64,000 nt of DNA from Ophiura sarsii (Eukaryota > Echinodermata > Ophiuroidea > Amphilepidida > Ophiuridae). Location: positions 4,515,172 through 4,579,171 of the forward strand of contig CM069444.1 of the NCBI GenBank assembly GCA_035610835.1, written 5' to 3'. Positions 14,001 to 29,000 of the stretch are shown one piece after another (the stretch's first letter is position 1; each line of letters opens with the position of its first letter). Made by a program: the position numbers and the translations under genes. The notes beneath the pieces are model-generated. The model saw only the letters and a list, made by a program, of their open reading frames with translations, did no database searches and was not told the origin of the DNA.

Positions 14001-17000
14001 TATTAAATGCAGTGGCGTAACTAGATGGGGAAGGCCGGGGGTTATTTGCATGCCTTCCGGACCCTCCCCCCCCCCCCCCCCCCCCATGACATGACAAACT
14101 TTATGTATATTAAAAACAAGTAGTGGGTTATGCCCCCCCCCCTGATCATTGTGATCGCAGGCCAGTCTCCCCTGATGCCCCCCTCCCCCGAAAAACAAAT
14201 CGAGACCCTATAGTTATGCCACTGTTTACTTAGGCTCGTTACCTCTTTGCGACCTACTATTAAAAAAGACAGAATGACGTTCTCACGGTATGTTGTCTGC
14301 TTTGATGTTCAGATCAAAAATGTTACCCTTTTATATCAACCCTGAGTTATATTAGTTTCAGATCAACCTAACTAGACAGAACAAGTCCTCGTTATGCAGC
14401 ACTCACGATCATTATCAATAATGGTCACATTAGCAGTGTTTGCAGTCCCGATGTTGCATCCCCGAAAGTAGCCCAACTCCAGCATAAACTGCCGATCTCC
14501 GGTGTAGATTGTATCATCAAATGCACCCATAACATTCACTGTTCTTTCATCGTCGGGGTCAGTCAACGGTACTGGAAAATCAGCATTAGGTCCATTGAAG
14601 CTAAAATCAGTATCGTCCACCGCTGTGCCGTCTATAACATTTATAGCTGAGTAATGTAAACAAAATATCGTCAAATCCGTATGTAACAATATTTAAGCAC
14701 AGATAGTCAAAACCATCTATGATTTAAGGCCATAAGAACCCCTTTATCTAGAATCGTGTTCACCTATGAAGACCTTATTTTTGGTCCAACAATATGTTTT
14801 CATTATTAAAAAATACAATGACAATTATAAAGACAACCCAATACACATTTACTGCACATGGAGCAGCAGCCTAGAGCACTCGGGGCCACCAACAATAACT
14901 CCTGGAACCCACAAAAAGAATGTACAAGGGTCATTCATTAAGTTCTACCTCCTCACTCATAACATCGCTAATATGAATGTCAGCCTCATGACAAAGTCAT
15001 GATTATAGCTCTGATTCATAGCTACACATATATAGTAAATGATAAGTTTTCGTGGTTAACCCTGGCAGTTTATCTTAACCCATTCAAACCATGATTTTGA
15101 TGTAATTAGGAAGCGTATTGCTCTGTAACTTAAAAAATATTTGAGTTTCATGTTAATATATATATATATATATATATATATTTCATTTGACACCCAAAAA
15201 TGAACTTCGAGAAGAAACTCAAAGATAGAGGCCGTTACATGAAAAAGATTGCATAAATATGCCTTTGTTTTCACATCCGATTGCAAAATTCTTGCAGCCA
15301 TATTATGTAATGGGAAATTAAAGAAAACAACAACTTTAGGGCCACCGTGCTTTAACATAACGCATATTCAAACACATAAATATTACATAGCCTATTAGCT
15401 TATGCTTTTTACGTAATTAAACGCAATATGGTTCACAAATACCACCAGAATCGAATTGCCCATCACTATTGAGATTACGCATGTGCAATTTCATTACTGT
15501 TTAACCTCTCAGAGAAAACAAACACAAAATACTTTACTCAAAAAATACTGAAATGTCATTTATTGCACATTATCATTGCTTGAATATTTCGATGGAAATA
15601 TCATCATCAAATAAATCAAGGCGATCCATTTCAAAAGTGACCACTAGTAGTCGGGTATGTACGGGGTGGTGGCGTTCCCGTTTTTGAGAAAAATTATATC
15701 TCAGTATAAAAGGCAAAAAATGTACATACTATGATATGCGCATGCGTAATACTGGAATGGTGGAGCAATCTCAGTGATGGTGAGTATATTAGTTCCTTCA
15801 ACGACAGTGTATTCGGTGTCTCTAAATGAGCAGGTTGGTAACAGTGCAGCTCTCTCTTCATCTGTGACTGCAAATGAAAGGTATAAATAGAGTAGTGATT
15901 GGTAAAGATATTATATTCTGTCAGCTTAAAAATATTTTTGAATCGTAACCCAAAATTTACAAGGTAATGTTTGCCATAGCTTAATTATATATGTCAATAT
16001 AATAGTAATAAGACACAGGAATGCCCACAGCAAAATGAATATTGACCCTAAAGTTTATCAATTTAGGGGGGAAATGGACCCATATGTTTACCGGATACCC
16101 TAAAAAAATCCTATATATTTGACAGATTTTGCTAACATTTTCTGTGAAAAACAGCAAAATGAAGGATTTTAGACCCATAAATTAACAAAAATTGCTTTTA
16201 GAAGGGGTCATTCGTTTAATTACCAGACGGGTGAATAATGGGACCATATTTAGCGGTGCATCCCCATAACCTCATATCCTATAATAAGTACCCCCCTCCC
16301 CCTCGGGTTCTTACTTTTTTTGTTGGAAGATTATAATATTGATCGGCGTATTACCTCTATGTCCAAAAACCTGAACTTCGCAGAGGTTTAACTCTTCGTT
16401 ACTGGTCTCCATTCTCTGAATTTGGACAAATTGTCCGATAAGGAAATCCTGACAGCATCGAGCAATCCAACGCCTCTCATTGACCGCATCAGCAGCCTGG
16501 TCTTCAGCTCTCGATATGGGGGTTCCACACTGGGCATTAGTGTTTATAGTTGGTGCGTTATTACAACCTCCGACGAAGAACACGGAATTATCTAACCGAA
16601 AGTCTTTGTTATCACCTGTTCAAGAAATGTAACATATGTTTGAAAGGTGATTAACATTTATATTTCAGTGTACACAAGTTACCTATGGTTTTATAAGCTA
16701 AAAGGAAAAGGTAGCTCATGAACATAATTTCAGTGATCCCCACCGTGTTGGAGTATAGTTGTGTAGCTTTTGTCCTCCTCGATAGGAATACCGCTGTTGA
16801 CCAGTAGCGTACCCCCCCCCCCCCCCCCCCCCCAGATGGCTGTGACCGGGAAGGCCAGCGCAAACTACCGGGCTAAACAAATCGAAGAGAAGGAGAGAAG
16901 AGAGAGAGGAGACTGAGGAAGAGAAAAAGGGAAAGGAAAGGGAAAAGGGGAAGGAAAGGGAAAGAAATGGAAAAGAAGGGGAGAAAGAGCGAAGGAAAAA

Positions 17001-20000
17001 GGAAAGGAAAAGAAAAGAGAGATGAGGAAGATAAAATGGAAAGAAAGGGGAAAAGGAAAGATAAAATTAAAGGGTTGGAAGGAAAGAGGTGAAGGAAAAG
17101 AATAGTGTAGATAGTTATTAGGAAGGGGAATAAATAAGTTGAATAAAATGAAAATCTAAAGGAAACTTGGGAAGAAAAAAGATTTAACCATCGAAAGACT
17201 TTTTGTGTAAGTCTGCATTACGTAACTTCGGTGACCGACTTTCATCTAGGTATTCATAGAACCGGGTAAGGGATGGCCCCCTCCTTTGACTTTGGGTGAA
17301 TTGCGTCTACTTGAAGAATCTAATGGATTTACTAAATAATTCCCATCTAAATTACTATTAGCCCATTGCCCGGTTTGATGATGGGCAATTTAGTATAAAA
17401 TGGCAAATTTTCTCGCGCTGCGTGCGCATTTGTCTAGGAATATCCTTATAGAAGTCAGTTTAGAGAAAGAAAAAATGTACCTTAATAATGGCCAGATTCA
17501 TGTAGATGTGTTGTTAAAATTTCGCGCGCTACGCTCACATCGACTTCAGGATGCAACATCATTCCCTGGAATAAACAACCCAGCTGCGCAATTTTTTACT
17601 TAATACTAATAGGGTCGAACTGGTGTTCATCGGGAAATAATACCCCCCCCCCCCCCTGAAAAATACCCCAGATACGCCACTGCTGTTGGTATATTAAAAA
17701 TGTGTGCTAAAAACCCCCGATTAAGCGAAACATAACACTAGTACTCATACTTGGTTATAGCATTTAAGTTAGTTAAGTAGTTTCATGTTTATTTAATTCA
17801 ATTGGGTTGATACCGTAGAAAGTTTTATTATCTAATTTCAAAATTCGTGCTTCATCTATTTCTCTGAACAACGGTGTCCTAAATTAACGAGTATTCGCGG
17901 GCAATTTCAAAGCATAGTTCTGGTCACGTTCCCGTCAATCCACGGGACCTCGTGTGCTCTACTATAATACAGGGTGAGTAAAAAAACACCTGCAATAGTG
18001 GAAAGATGCCATCTTGTTGTCAAAGCCAAGTTGAAGTTTAAAACATAAATGTTGTAAGTATGATATATTTGTTCCTAACTTTATGTGAGAAAATGAAGTC
18101 AATAGCATTTATCGTTTGTCTTTGGTTAACCTTTTTGCTGCACAACTCAATGAACGTGTTTGTCAACGAACATAGTGATTTTTATTTGAAATTACACACA
18201 TTTCTTTTTCACATTTGAATACCCGCCAACAAGAATTTTGAATAATTTTATTTGTATTGAAATTTAGAACATATAGGCATAACATAGCATGGGTTTTGTT
18301 ACCACACATTTACTCGAATGTTCACATTTTAATGAGAGACGCTTTTGGGGTTTTCGTGGACAACCGTATGAAATGGGTGTATGGGTAAAAAGATTCACCA
18401 ACGGCAAACAAAAAATGCGATATGAAATTAGTAATAAATATATTATTCTTATAACGTTTGACCAATTTCAAACATCAACTTGGTTTTAAAACAAGATGGC
18501 TTCTTTCCACTATGGCAGTGTTTTTGACTCGCCCTGAATAAACAGTGATAATTATGTGAATACTTACTGCTACCATCCCGGTCCACAATAATCATTTCGA
18601 CCACGTAATCCTCTTGGAATCGAAAGGTCAAATAGGGGTTACTTATTTTCGCGGTGTCTGAAAGTCAAATCATTTCAAAGCGTTAAAATACAGATATTTT
18701 GGATCAAACATCCATAATGTACGTGTTTAGGCATGTTAGGTGAAAGGCAAAAATGTGTTATTAAGTAAACACTGTAATTTGTACACTTTTGCTGTTGTGA
18801 ACGGAGCTATAGTCCGGCCTCCATAGACATACATAGAATGAAGCGTGAAACTAGTGTTGCGTTTAGAGATGAGTGCCCTATGCCAACCTAATATAGTACA
18901 TTACTTTACTGCACAGAGTGGTATATGGCTGCAAGGGGACTATGACTACAATTGTTAATGGTCAAAGAGCTTGTGATTCCAACATCTACATATAATTATA
19001 AGCTTTCTAGGAATGTTGAATTTTAAAAACCGCACATTTCTAACAGAAATTATGGGCTCTTTTATAAAAATGTATATATAAAGATTTAAAGTTTGACCAA
19101 AATTATCTCTATTCAAACGTATAAAAACATGGACCATGTTCGGCAAAAAGCACAATTTAAATGATATGCAGGTCAAAAATACCATTAAGGTCTTTTTGGC
19201 TGTGTCCTCTTTACATTTACACTATTTTGACTGTTTCCGTGAACAGTGAATATTTTCATTGTAGACCGAACAAAGTCCAGATTTGTTTCCCCTACCTTAT
19301 TTTTGATTACTACTCATTTTAAAACAGTTCAGAAAAGACGGGAAATGGTAGCAAACGATTGTTATTGGTACAGAGCGACTGCGAAGACATGTCGGGGTTG
19401 GTTGAGGGTTGGGCCGTGGGGTTTGGGTGGGGTGGGGTGGTCCTCATTTGGATAGTACCACGTTTGGTCCTCGTTCGACGGAAAATGGTAGCAATCGATT
19501 GTAATTGGTACAGAGCGACTGCGAAGACATGTCGGGTTGGTTGAGGGTTGGGCCGTGGGATTAGGGTTGGGGTGGGGTGGTCTTCATTTGGATAGTACCA
19601 CGTTTGGTCCTCGTTCGGAGGTGGTGTAGGGGTGAGTGTGTGGGGTTGGATAGGATGGGGTGGAGTGGGGTGGGGTGGGGTGGGGTGGGGTGGAGGTGTA
19701 ATGGAGGTGGGGTGAGTAGATGTGATATTCAGTAACAGCTAGTAGGATTTAAACGAGGAGGTCTACTCAAAAATTGGTTTGATTAAGACAGTAGGACAAG
19801 TTTAAGTAAGAAAAAATTGAATGAAAAAAAAGTGAAATATTTTTTTCTTTCTTTTTTCGTACTGGGGTTGTGTCAGTGTTTGTGGTAAATCAACTTGCTC
19901 AAAACAACTATGTTAATTTCTTGTATCATTCAAGTTCTGATTCACTTCCCCACCGTCCACTTAACAATAATTCAAAATAAAATTAGCTCTAAACCGACAT

Positions 20001-23000
20001 GTGCATCGGTAAGGCATCCGACGTGCATATGTAACTGTCCGCCGCCCATATTTATCTATATCGTTGCCCTCCCCCACCACTTCCGTTTACGGACACCTAA
20101 ACATTATCTCAAATTTATTGCCTCTACGGCCACGGATGCGCATCCGTCAACCGCCACCACCACCCCCTATCCCCATCCCCCCGACACACACCCCCATAAA
20201 GGGACACAAAGTAATTTGTATTTATCTTTTTTAATTTTAACTAATTTACTTTAGAATTGAAGATGAACATTATAATTGCCATTATTGTTGTTTCTACTTT
20301 CAAAACCAGCAAAACTTGATTAAAACAATGTTTTTAATAATTTATAACGCTTAATAAACATAGCCAGCGATATTTGAAAATCTTGTGCTTGAAAAAACAT
20401 TGTTTTAATCAAGTTTTGCGTTTTGGGCGTAGTGTATTGAAAATGTGACTTTTGAAAAGTGACTAATTTTCTTTAAATGACGCTAATCATGGTTTATCTT
20501 TGTTGCTACATGTAGGTGTTATGTTTGGTATCAAAATGTGCCTAAAAGATTCCTCCCAATGTCTATTTAGCCTGTTTGGTAAACAAATAATTGAATATTA
20601 CTCTAAATGACCTAGACAAAGTGTACGACCTTCTTTTGTTGAACATTTTATTAGGCCTAAGTAGGCTTTGATTAGGACTATTGAATTTGTCAAAAGAACA
20701 GTTTTATTCAATTTATATTATTATCATGCTAAATCTAGACTAATCATGCGGGTTTTGTTTCAAATATTTGTAATTTAGGGTTTAACTGTATAATTTCCGC
20801 GACCATACTCCCATGTTCGCGGAAAGTACAGTAAAGCACAAATGTTGGCTCACCCCTCCTACACGAAGGCTTCCTTGCCATCACTTGAGTCTATAGCTAC
20901 CTCCAGAGATTCTCAATTGGGTTAAGGTCCGGACTTTGAAGTTTTAGAATTCCTGAGAAATGATGCGCGAGGGGAAAACTGCATTGTTTTTTTTACTTGG
21001 CCTAAAAGGATAATGCAATTTTGTTTAAAATAATGGTGCCTTTTTGTGTGGAAATGTATAATTTGAATGGGCACCACATAATCTTGCTCTCACAAGTGAA
21101 ACTGTAATTTCAACCCCCCCCCCCCCCCCCCCCCTTCCTCTCCTCAGACCTACCGTGACAAGTAGCGGCGTCCCCGTCAATAATAAGTAATCTGTCTGCG
21201 TTGTTATTCGGAAGTGATCCAGTGACACTTATTATGGGGATGCGTCCTGGTGCTGTATTATGGGAAAATGGGGGTAAATACAATACATGAGGAAGATTAA
21301 AATATACAAGGTGAATCAAACAATACATTGATTACAATTAACCCAAATGGGACCACTTCCTCCCTCCCTCGCGTTTATAAGAATATGTAGGGAAATAGGG
21401 GTTATTATCTGCACTAAGATACTAATTCAATTTTGCATTCATTACAACCAAACAAATCCCAATACAATTTTAATTGTTTAAAAACCTAGCAATACTACTT
21501 AAATGAGACTTGTTTGTTTGTTTGTTTGTTATTTATTAGGCAAAACGACAATATACAAAATACAACGTACAAAAATGCTTGACACAAAAGATATACATAA
21601 TATAATTAACACAGACACCAAAATGCCTAGATGCCAGGATAACCCATAAAGTCTGCTAAAAATGCAAACTTATTTTCAATGGGGTCCCACAAAAAGAACA
21701 AAAAGGCGCCTGAAACGAGGAGCATGAGAAAAGAAAGGGACAAAAATTAAATAAAGTAAAACAGTATCAGCAGACTCTTGGGCCATCCTGGCACTTCTTG
21801 CTAGGTGTTTTTTTTATTGAAGTCTTAAAAGTACATTTTTTATCCCAGATTTAATATAAGATGGTAAATTACTCCAATCCAGGGTGGCTTGGTAATAAAA
21901 AGAGTGTTTGGTGTATGAACCAATCCTTGGTATGTGAAAATTAAATGAACTAGACTTGGTGGTATAAGAGTGTGTATCAGACACTTTGGTAAAGAATTGG
22001 TTAAAATAATGATGGGCCAAGGGAATGAAAAATATTGAACATGTGATTGAGTCTAAGTTGTCTTGCCCTGTTTTTTGAATCCAGGAGTTTTACAGCATCA
22101 AATTGATTTTTTTCCATGAGACATCTATGAGATACCGGTCGTCTACGCGGCGGTGTAGTGGCGCATAGTGACATAAAGTGTGTATAGATCCCGGGGGTAC
22201 TCACCGTATAAGGCATACGGGGATGTGCCGCTCCAGTGGGTCGTTTTTTCATGAGACATCCTTAGCCATGGGTAGGCTTTTCAGTGAAAATCCTTAGACA
22301 TGGGTCCTGTTTTCGCGATTTTCGCGAAAATTTGCCCAAATTAGGTCTATTTTCACGAAAATTTGCCAAAATTAGGTCTATTTTCGCGAAAATTTGCCAA
22401 AATTAGGTCTATTTTCGCGAAAAATCACCCTTAGAAATGGGTATGGGTTTTGAATCTCCAGCGGCACACCCCCGACCAAACCAAATCCGATTACCCCCCC
22501 CCCCCCGGGATATAGATGAGAAGGTACAAAAGGTTATATTGTCTGATTATGTTAGTAATGAGCCAAGAATTAATATTTTGTATTGCTGCATTTCTCAACG
22601 TATTTGCTTTGATTTTCGTCATCAAGTATTCCAAACTATTTTGTTCACTTGTATACTGTTGCCATCGTAGCAGTAAACGGACGAAAGAACGGGCAAAATT
22701 ACTCAGAAAATAAGTTGTCGGAGCAGACCCCGACAGTATATTTCAAAGTATTGAAACCATGATCTTGAAGTAGGCTAATTAGGAATCATATTATGGCTCT
22801 GTAACTTATAGGATCATATTATGGCTCTGTAACTTGTAGGCTAACTAGGAATCATATTATGGCTCTGTAACTTATATGATCTTCACGATGATAACAATAG
22901 GAAATCTGCAAGAAAATGTGCTTTCAAAGTAAAAATCAAACATTGAGGGCGTCACTTGGAAAAGATCGCATAATATGACTTTATTGCAATATAACCAGCC

Positions 23001-26000
23001 TTCAATTTTGTTTTCACATCCTATTGCAAATGTATTGGCCTCAATGGCTGGAATTATGCCCTACGTTTTTCTAGTAGTTATGCTTTGACAATCAGACATG
23101 CATTTTGTTGAATATAAATTATTTACAATTCTTGTACGAATTAATAAAATTGATAATATCGCGTGATAATGTGGGATTTTAAGGGGGCCTATAAGTCTAT
23201 TTTCTTACCAAATTCACAAAACGTCCATTCTGACGGATCCCCGGTTCCGACGCTACCAAATCCTAGCCACTTGATCTGTATAGGACTCCCATCCGTCCAT
23301 GACATAATCGGGACATGTCCTTGTTTACCCACAGTGATGGATCCCGTTGCCGGATTAAATGACACATACATGTCGTACGTTTGACCAGCAGTGATATAAC
23401 CATCAGCGTCAGCTCGTACAACCGGGGCGGTCCCAGCGGTTGCTGCTACGCTATCCCAGCGATATAGTGCAGCGTCCTGATCATCATTATCAACGTCACC
23501 CATCCCATCAGGTACATCACCGCCAATGTCTAAAAGAAACATTGAAAGTTTTAAGGACCATCATGATGCAACAAGCTTTGTTGGAGATATTTTCATTTCG
23601 CATCTGAAAATCGTGGTTGTGAATTTTGTACCTGAATCAGAGGTCAAGTAGGGTCAATTAAAGGTCATCTAGAGATTATAAAAGGTCGGGAAATACACTA
23701 ATTTTAGTCGAATATATCTCAACATCAATGGAAAATATCAAATGTGGTGTCATCATGAAGGTAATTTATGGTCTATCATTCTATATCACCTTTGTGGGGG
23801 TTCCCGGCAATTATTTATTGATCTTAGAGGGAAAATGTGTTTCTTTTACATTTCGCCTTCATCTGATATATTTGATTCAGCTTTAGTATTTTATGGATCC
23901 GTCTTAAAAACTGCCCACATAACATGTGTATGTATTTACCAAAACGAAAGATATTTCAGTTAGCCCCAATTTACCCCATTAATATCGCCATTAGATGAAT
24001 ATCCATGTTTTCAGCCAGAGAACAAACCATTATATACAAATAAAATGTGAATAAATCTGATATATTATTGAAGATAAAATCATCTACCATGCATCTTTAT
24101 ATTTTTTCGAGTTCCTCTGGCTATTGTCTTAATACACTTCCTAGGATAGTCAGAACCACGGTTGCAGCCTATTATGGCGCAGGGTCCTATCAGAACAACG
24201 ACTGTGACTACCTTAAATGCACAAGTAACAGGCCTGGGATGATCCCCTACTCTTAACGATAAGGTCTGTGACTATTTAACGTGTTCAGGGTGAAGCGTCT
24301 GAATACACGGGACCACCGGCTTTACGTGACTTTCCGAACCACGAGACAATTGAGACTAAGTACCTTGCCCAAGGATACAAACACGTTGACCGCAGTGGGG
24401 CTCGAACTCTTGAATGTAAGCCGACACTATCACTTTCGGCCCGTTTTTTCAGCCAGTTCTCCCAGCTCATTTTAAACTTCTTCTAAGTTTCATACCCGCA
24501 TGAAGTATGTCAAATTAAACCCACAACCCTCAGGAAACTTGATATCAGAGATGTACAGTTGATATGGATGGATTCATGTATGACATTTTGACAACCACAA
24601 ACAAAATTACACGCATTTTTAAGAATTCACAAACATGATCTATCTGATAAGTTTACATAACACAGTAACACACATTTTTGATATTTATTTTGTTTACGAT
24701 ATTAATAAAAAATCAAATGTTAACAACATAATAACCACAACAAACAACGGCGAATGTCGTTAAGCAAGGCCTGTCAAGGACATTTACTGGCTACAACTTA
24801 CAGGACTTGGACCGATACCGCCCTCAATGTTAGAGTACTTTTATGATTATAGCGAGCATTTTTCTAGATTCAAGTTCTACATTATAAAGTGCTCAACAAA
24901 AGAAAGTCGTACACTTTGTTTAGGTCATTTTAAGTAATTTTCGATTATTTGTTTACCAAAAAGGCTAGATAGACATTTGGGTGAATCTTTTAGGCACATT
25001 TTGATACCAAACATAACACCTAACAACAAAGATAAACTATAATTAGCACCATTTATAGAAAATTAGTCACTTTTCAAAAGTCACATTTTCAATACACTAC
25101 GCGGAAGAAAACACCAATTGTTAACAAGCACATAATGCCCTTTATGCTCGGAATCAAATATCCCGCTCACTATATGTGTACGCCCAGCGCAGGCAGTGTA
25201 CACGGCTGCTCAGTGTGATCGATTGCCCGCCGGTCAATCCTGGTTGAAAACAGTGACACACACGGTGTGGACCTCGCACAGACCCATTTTCCTCCCGTGT
25301 AGTAATTGAAAATGTGACTTTTGAAAAGTGACTAATTTTCGTTAAATGGCGATAATCATGGTTTATATTTGTTGCTAGGTGTTATGTTTGGTATCAAAAT
25401 GTGCCTAAAAGATTCATCCACATGTCTATTTAGCCTGTTTGGTAAAAAAACAATCAAAAGTTACTTTAATTGACCATAACAAAGTGTACGACTTTCTTTT
25501 GTTGAGCACTTTAGCTATTCGAGATATTCAAGATCTTCTTTACAGCTAATCAAGTTCTACTTGACATCGTAACGCTATCTACATTATACTCTCTAAATTT
25601 AACACACTACATTCTAGACCCCTTTCTCTGAATTCACGCATTTATCTATCTAGAATCTTTCCCTAAATTACAGACCTTTCTCCATTCTAGACCCTTTTCC
25701 ATAAATGACATACCTTTCTCTATTCAAGACACCTATCCATTTACAAACCTTTTTGCCATACCTTTTCCATTCAAGACCCCTTTCTCTATAATTCAGAACC
25801 CTTTCCCTAAATCAAATTATTACAGGTGTCTCCAATGTAGACCCCTTTCTATAAATTACACACCTTTCTCTATTCTAGACCCTTTCTCCACCTTTTTCTA
25901 GACCCCTTTTTCTTGTTTTATATCTACCTTTCTATAGATTTTAGACCGTCCATTCTCTAAATTTTATACCTTTCTCTAGTTTATATACACCAGCCTTTTT

Positions 26001-29000
26001 CTAATATCGACACCTTCTCATTTTATACAATTTTGACCCCTTTTGGCCGCCCATACGCCGCAAGATGCTTCACTCGCTGCGCTCGCATGATACAGGTGCC
26101 CCCCCCCCCCCCCCCCACACACACTTTTAAAAACATTCCGCCGCCGTTGCTTCCAGCAAACTGATGCGTCTGATTTCGGCGGTTCCCCTTTGGGGGTTTG
26201 CATGTTGTATCGTAGTGATATAGCCTACGACTGGAATTGAAGTGCATCTCAGGTATGCCCTTCGATACCGGGAACCCGGGGTTCAATACTTACTAATGGC
26301 ATACATCGGGTTTACCAATGCTGGTTCTGGAGACAGAAATATTTCCATTTCAGTACTTTCACGCATGTTTACTCGAAAATTAATGGTTGGGTTCGGATCA
26401 TTCATCGTTGGCACCGGAATCCATGGGAAATCAAATACAGGTGTTGCTATCGAGGTAGCTGTATGGTCATCGGCGACCAGAACTCGGCATGCGGATCCTG
26501 ATATAAATAGAAAAAATACTGAATATAATTGAGGCCACAGGGAAAAAAACTGTTGTAAAGTAGGGGTCCTTTTCATAAACATTTTAGAAATTGTTTGATA
26601 TTTGTTAAACATTTTGAAAATTGTCTGAAAATTATAAATATTAAATAATAGCGTACTGTCGATTACCGAGCTCGAAATACCCCCCCCCCCCCCCACGCTC
26701 TTAATTTGTTTTCCTCGGAACACCCCTCCCCCTTCATTCAAACATGGAATTAGTAGAGGGAGAAGGAATAACAACGAGATAACCTAATCCGATTTTCTAT
26801 TCAACTTTACAAAGGATTGAACATTGCTACATACCCTATCAGCGTGTTTTTATTAAGCAAACTGGCTTTTAGCCGGTTTAACAAAAAGGCTGTTAACAAC
26901 CGGTTGCTCGCATGAGCGAGTGTTTTTAATGCAGTTTGACTGAGTCCGACGGGCGAACTTGCCGGCGGCTGTTGACCTCATTATAATAAATGCCTGGGAA
27001 AGGTCGTAAGCAGGTTTGTCGCCATGCAATGTTGTATTGACCCGATCACATTTTCTCGCAGTGAATCTCGTGGTTTTACCACTTTCTCCGGTTTCTAAAA
27101 GTGTACCAACATTGCGGAATTACATTTTTTTATACAGAAAACTAAATATCGAACGTAAGTGATCTTGGGGAAATACACTTCTCTAAATGTAAACAAAAGG
27201 ATGTCGAGCGTGTGTAGAATAAAACTGTGAAAGTTCAAAGTTCATAATTACGGCGCATTCCCGGTTTTATTCCCGTTAAGGCAGTAAATTGGTTGAAAAG
27301 ATAATTCTTTGACACAAAAAGTCGAATTACGACAGATAGTAATTGGAATTTAATAAACATTGGGAAACCAATGAGTTATTATAATAACAGAAATAATTCG
27401 AAGGTCATTTAATTGTCACATGTTCGTGCCCACTTCCGTTTTCCACCGGCAAACGCGATGAGCTGGAACGGCGTGTGTTTATACTGACGAAAGACTGCTT
27501 TTCTTAACCGGTATCAACCGCTATTATCCTTCGTTTTGAAGGATAAAAGGCTGCTAAAATGTAGGGAAAATAAACCGGTATGAGCGGGCAAATGCCGGTG
27601 GAGGTGTGTTTTTATTGGAGAATTTTAATCCCTTAGCAGGCATATGCCGTCTTTTTAACTTCAGTAAAAACACGCTGTATGTGTTCAATCATATTGCCGA
27701 CTATAATCAATTCGAAAGTTGTACGTACACGTTTTGCTTTATATATTTCTATGTGAAATAAATGCTCAAAAACTCACAAAACGTGCCGACACATTGCAAT
27801 TGGAAATGTTAATTTGTTAAATGTATTATAAACAAATGGCAACAGGTATAGCTTCTTGAATAACACAAAACGATAATATTGACCTGTTTTGACAAATTAA
27901 ATATGACAAAATATCATTAATAAATAATAATTAAAAATTCCGATTACATGCGGGTAATTAAATTGCTCGCAAATTATACCTAAATTAATAAAACAAACAA
28001 TCAAATTTGCCATATGAGTGCCCCAGACTGCCCCTTCCTCATTTAATGCATCAAAGACAATCACTTTTTATAAGCCAAAAAGACTCTGCCACAATTATCC
28101 AGGTCCATACAATTCAATATGGTTTTCTTATAGGACCGACATGAGCAAGGACAAACGCATCGTGATACTATCGCTATATCATTTTAATGTATTCAGATTC
28201 AACCACGTTATTGATACACCTGTTTAAAACTCGCGCAAATGGACACACTACTAATGCTTAATCCCACAGCTATACAAATGTGGCATTATCACGTTACGCT
28301 TAATCTAGGATAATGCTCTCTAATAGGATTTGAATAACAATCAATGTATAGCTCGGCAATGTGATTGGAGCTTTGATCATGGATCATTGTTATTCCTTCT
28401 GTATCTACTATTTCTATGGTTCAAATGAGTCAAAATTATTTCTTTCATTTTTGAGTGTTATTGATATGTATAGAAAATACTTGTTAAATAGTAACGCAAC
28501 AAAAGGCCTTAGAGTCGATAATTTCAAGGGACAATAGCTACAAAAATACAGCTACAAATCCCACGGCAAGCCCCCACGGCAACCCCTGCCTCTTGGCCCT
28601 TACCAGCAAATTAAGTATTACTAGACTTTTTCTGTCTTTTTAAAATTTACATACAAAATTTACATTGCAAAACAGAAGAACATGAATGTGTGGCAAAATT
28701 ATCGCCTTCATTTTTAGTGTTATTGATTTTACATCACATGTATAGAAAATGCTTGTGTAATGGTAAAGTAAGAAGGCTTGAGACTCAATAATCTGAAGGG
28801 AAAATATCTAATAAAATACAACTAAAAATCATATTTTATAGCGAATAAACTTTTTTTTAAATCCCACAGCCACGCCCTTGCCCAACAACTTAACAACAAC
28901 AAAAAACCAAAAAGCTTTTTTATGTTAAAAATGATTTACATTATGATAACATTACCAAACAAAAGTACAAAAATGTAATCAAAATGATCGCTTTTTTTTA

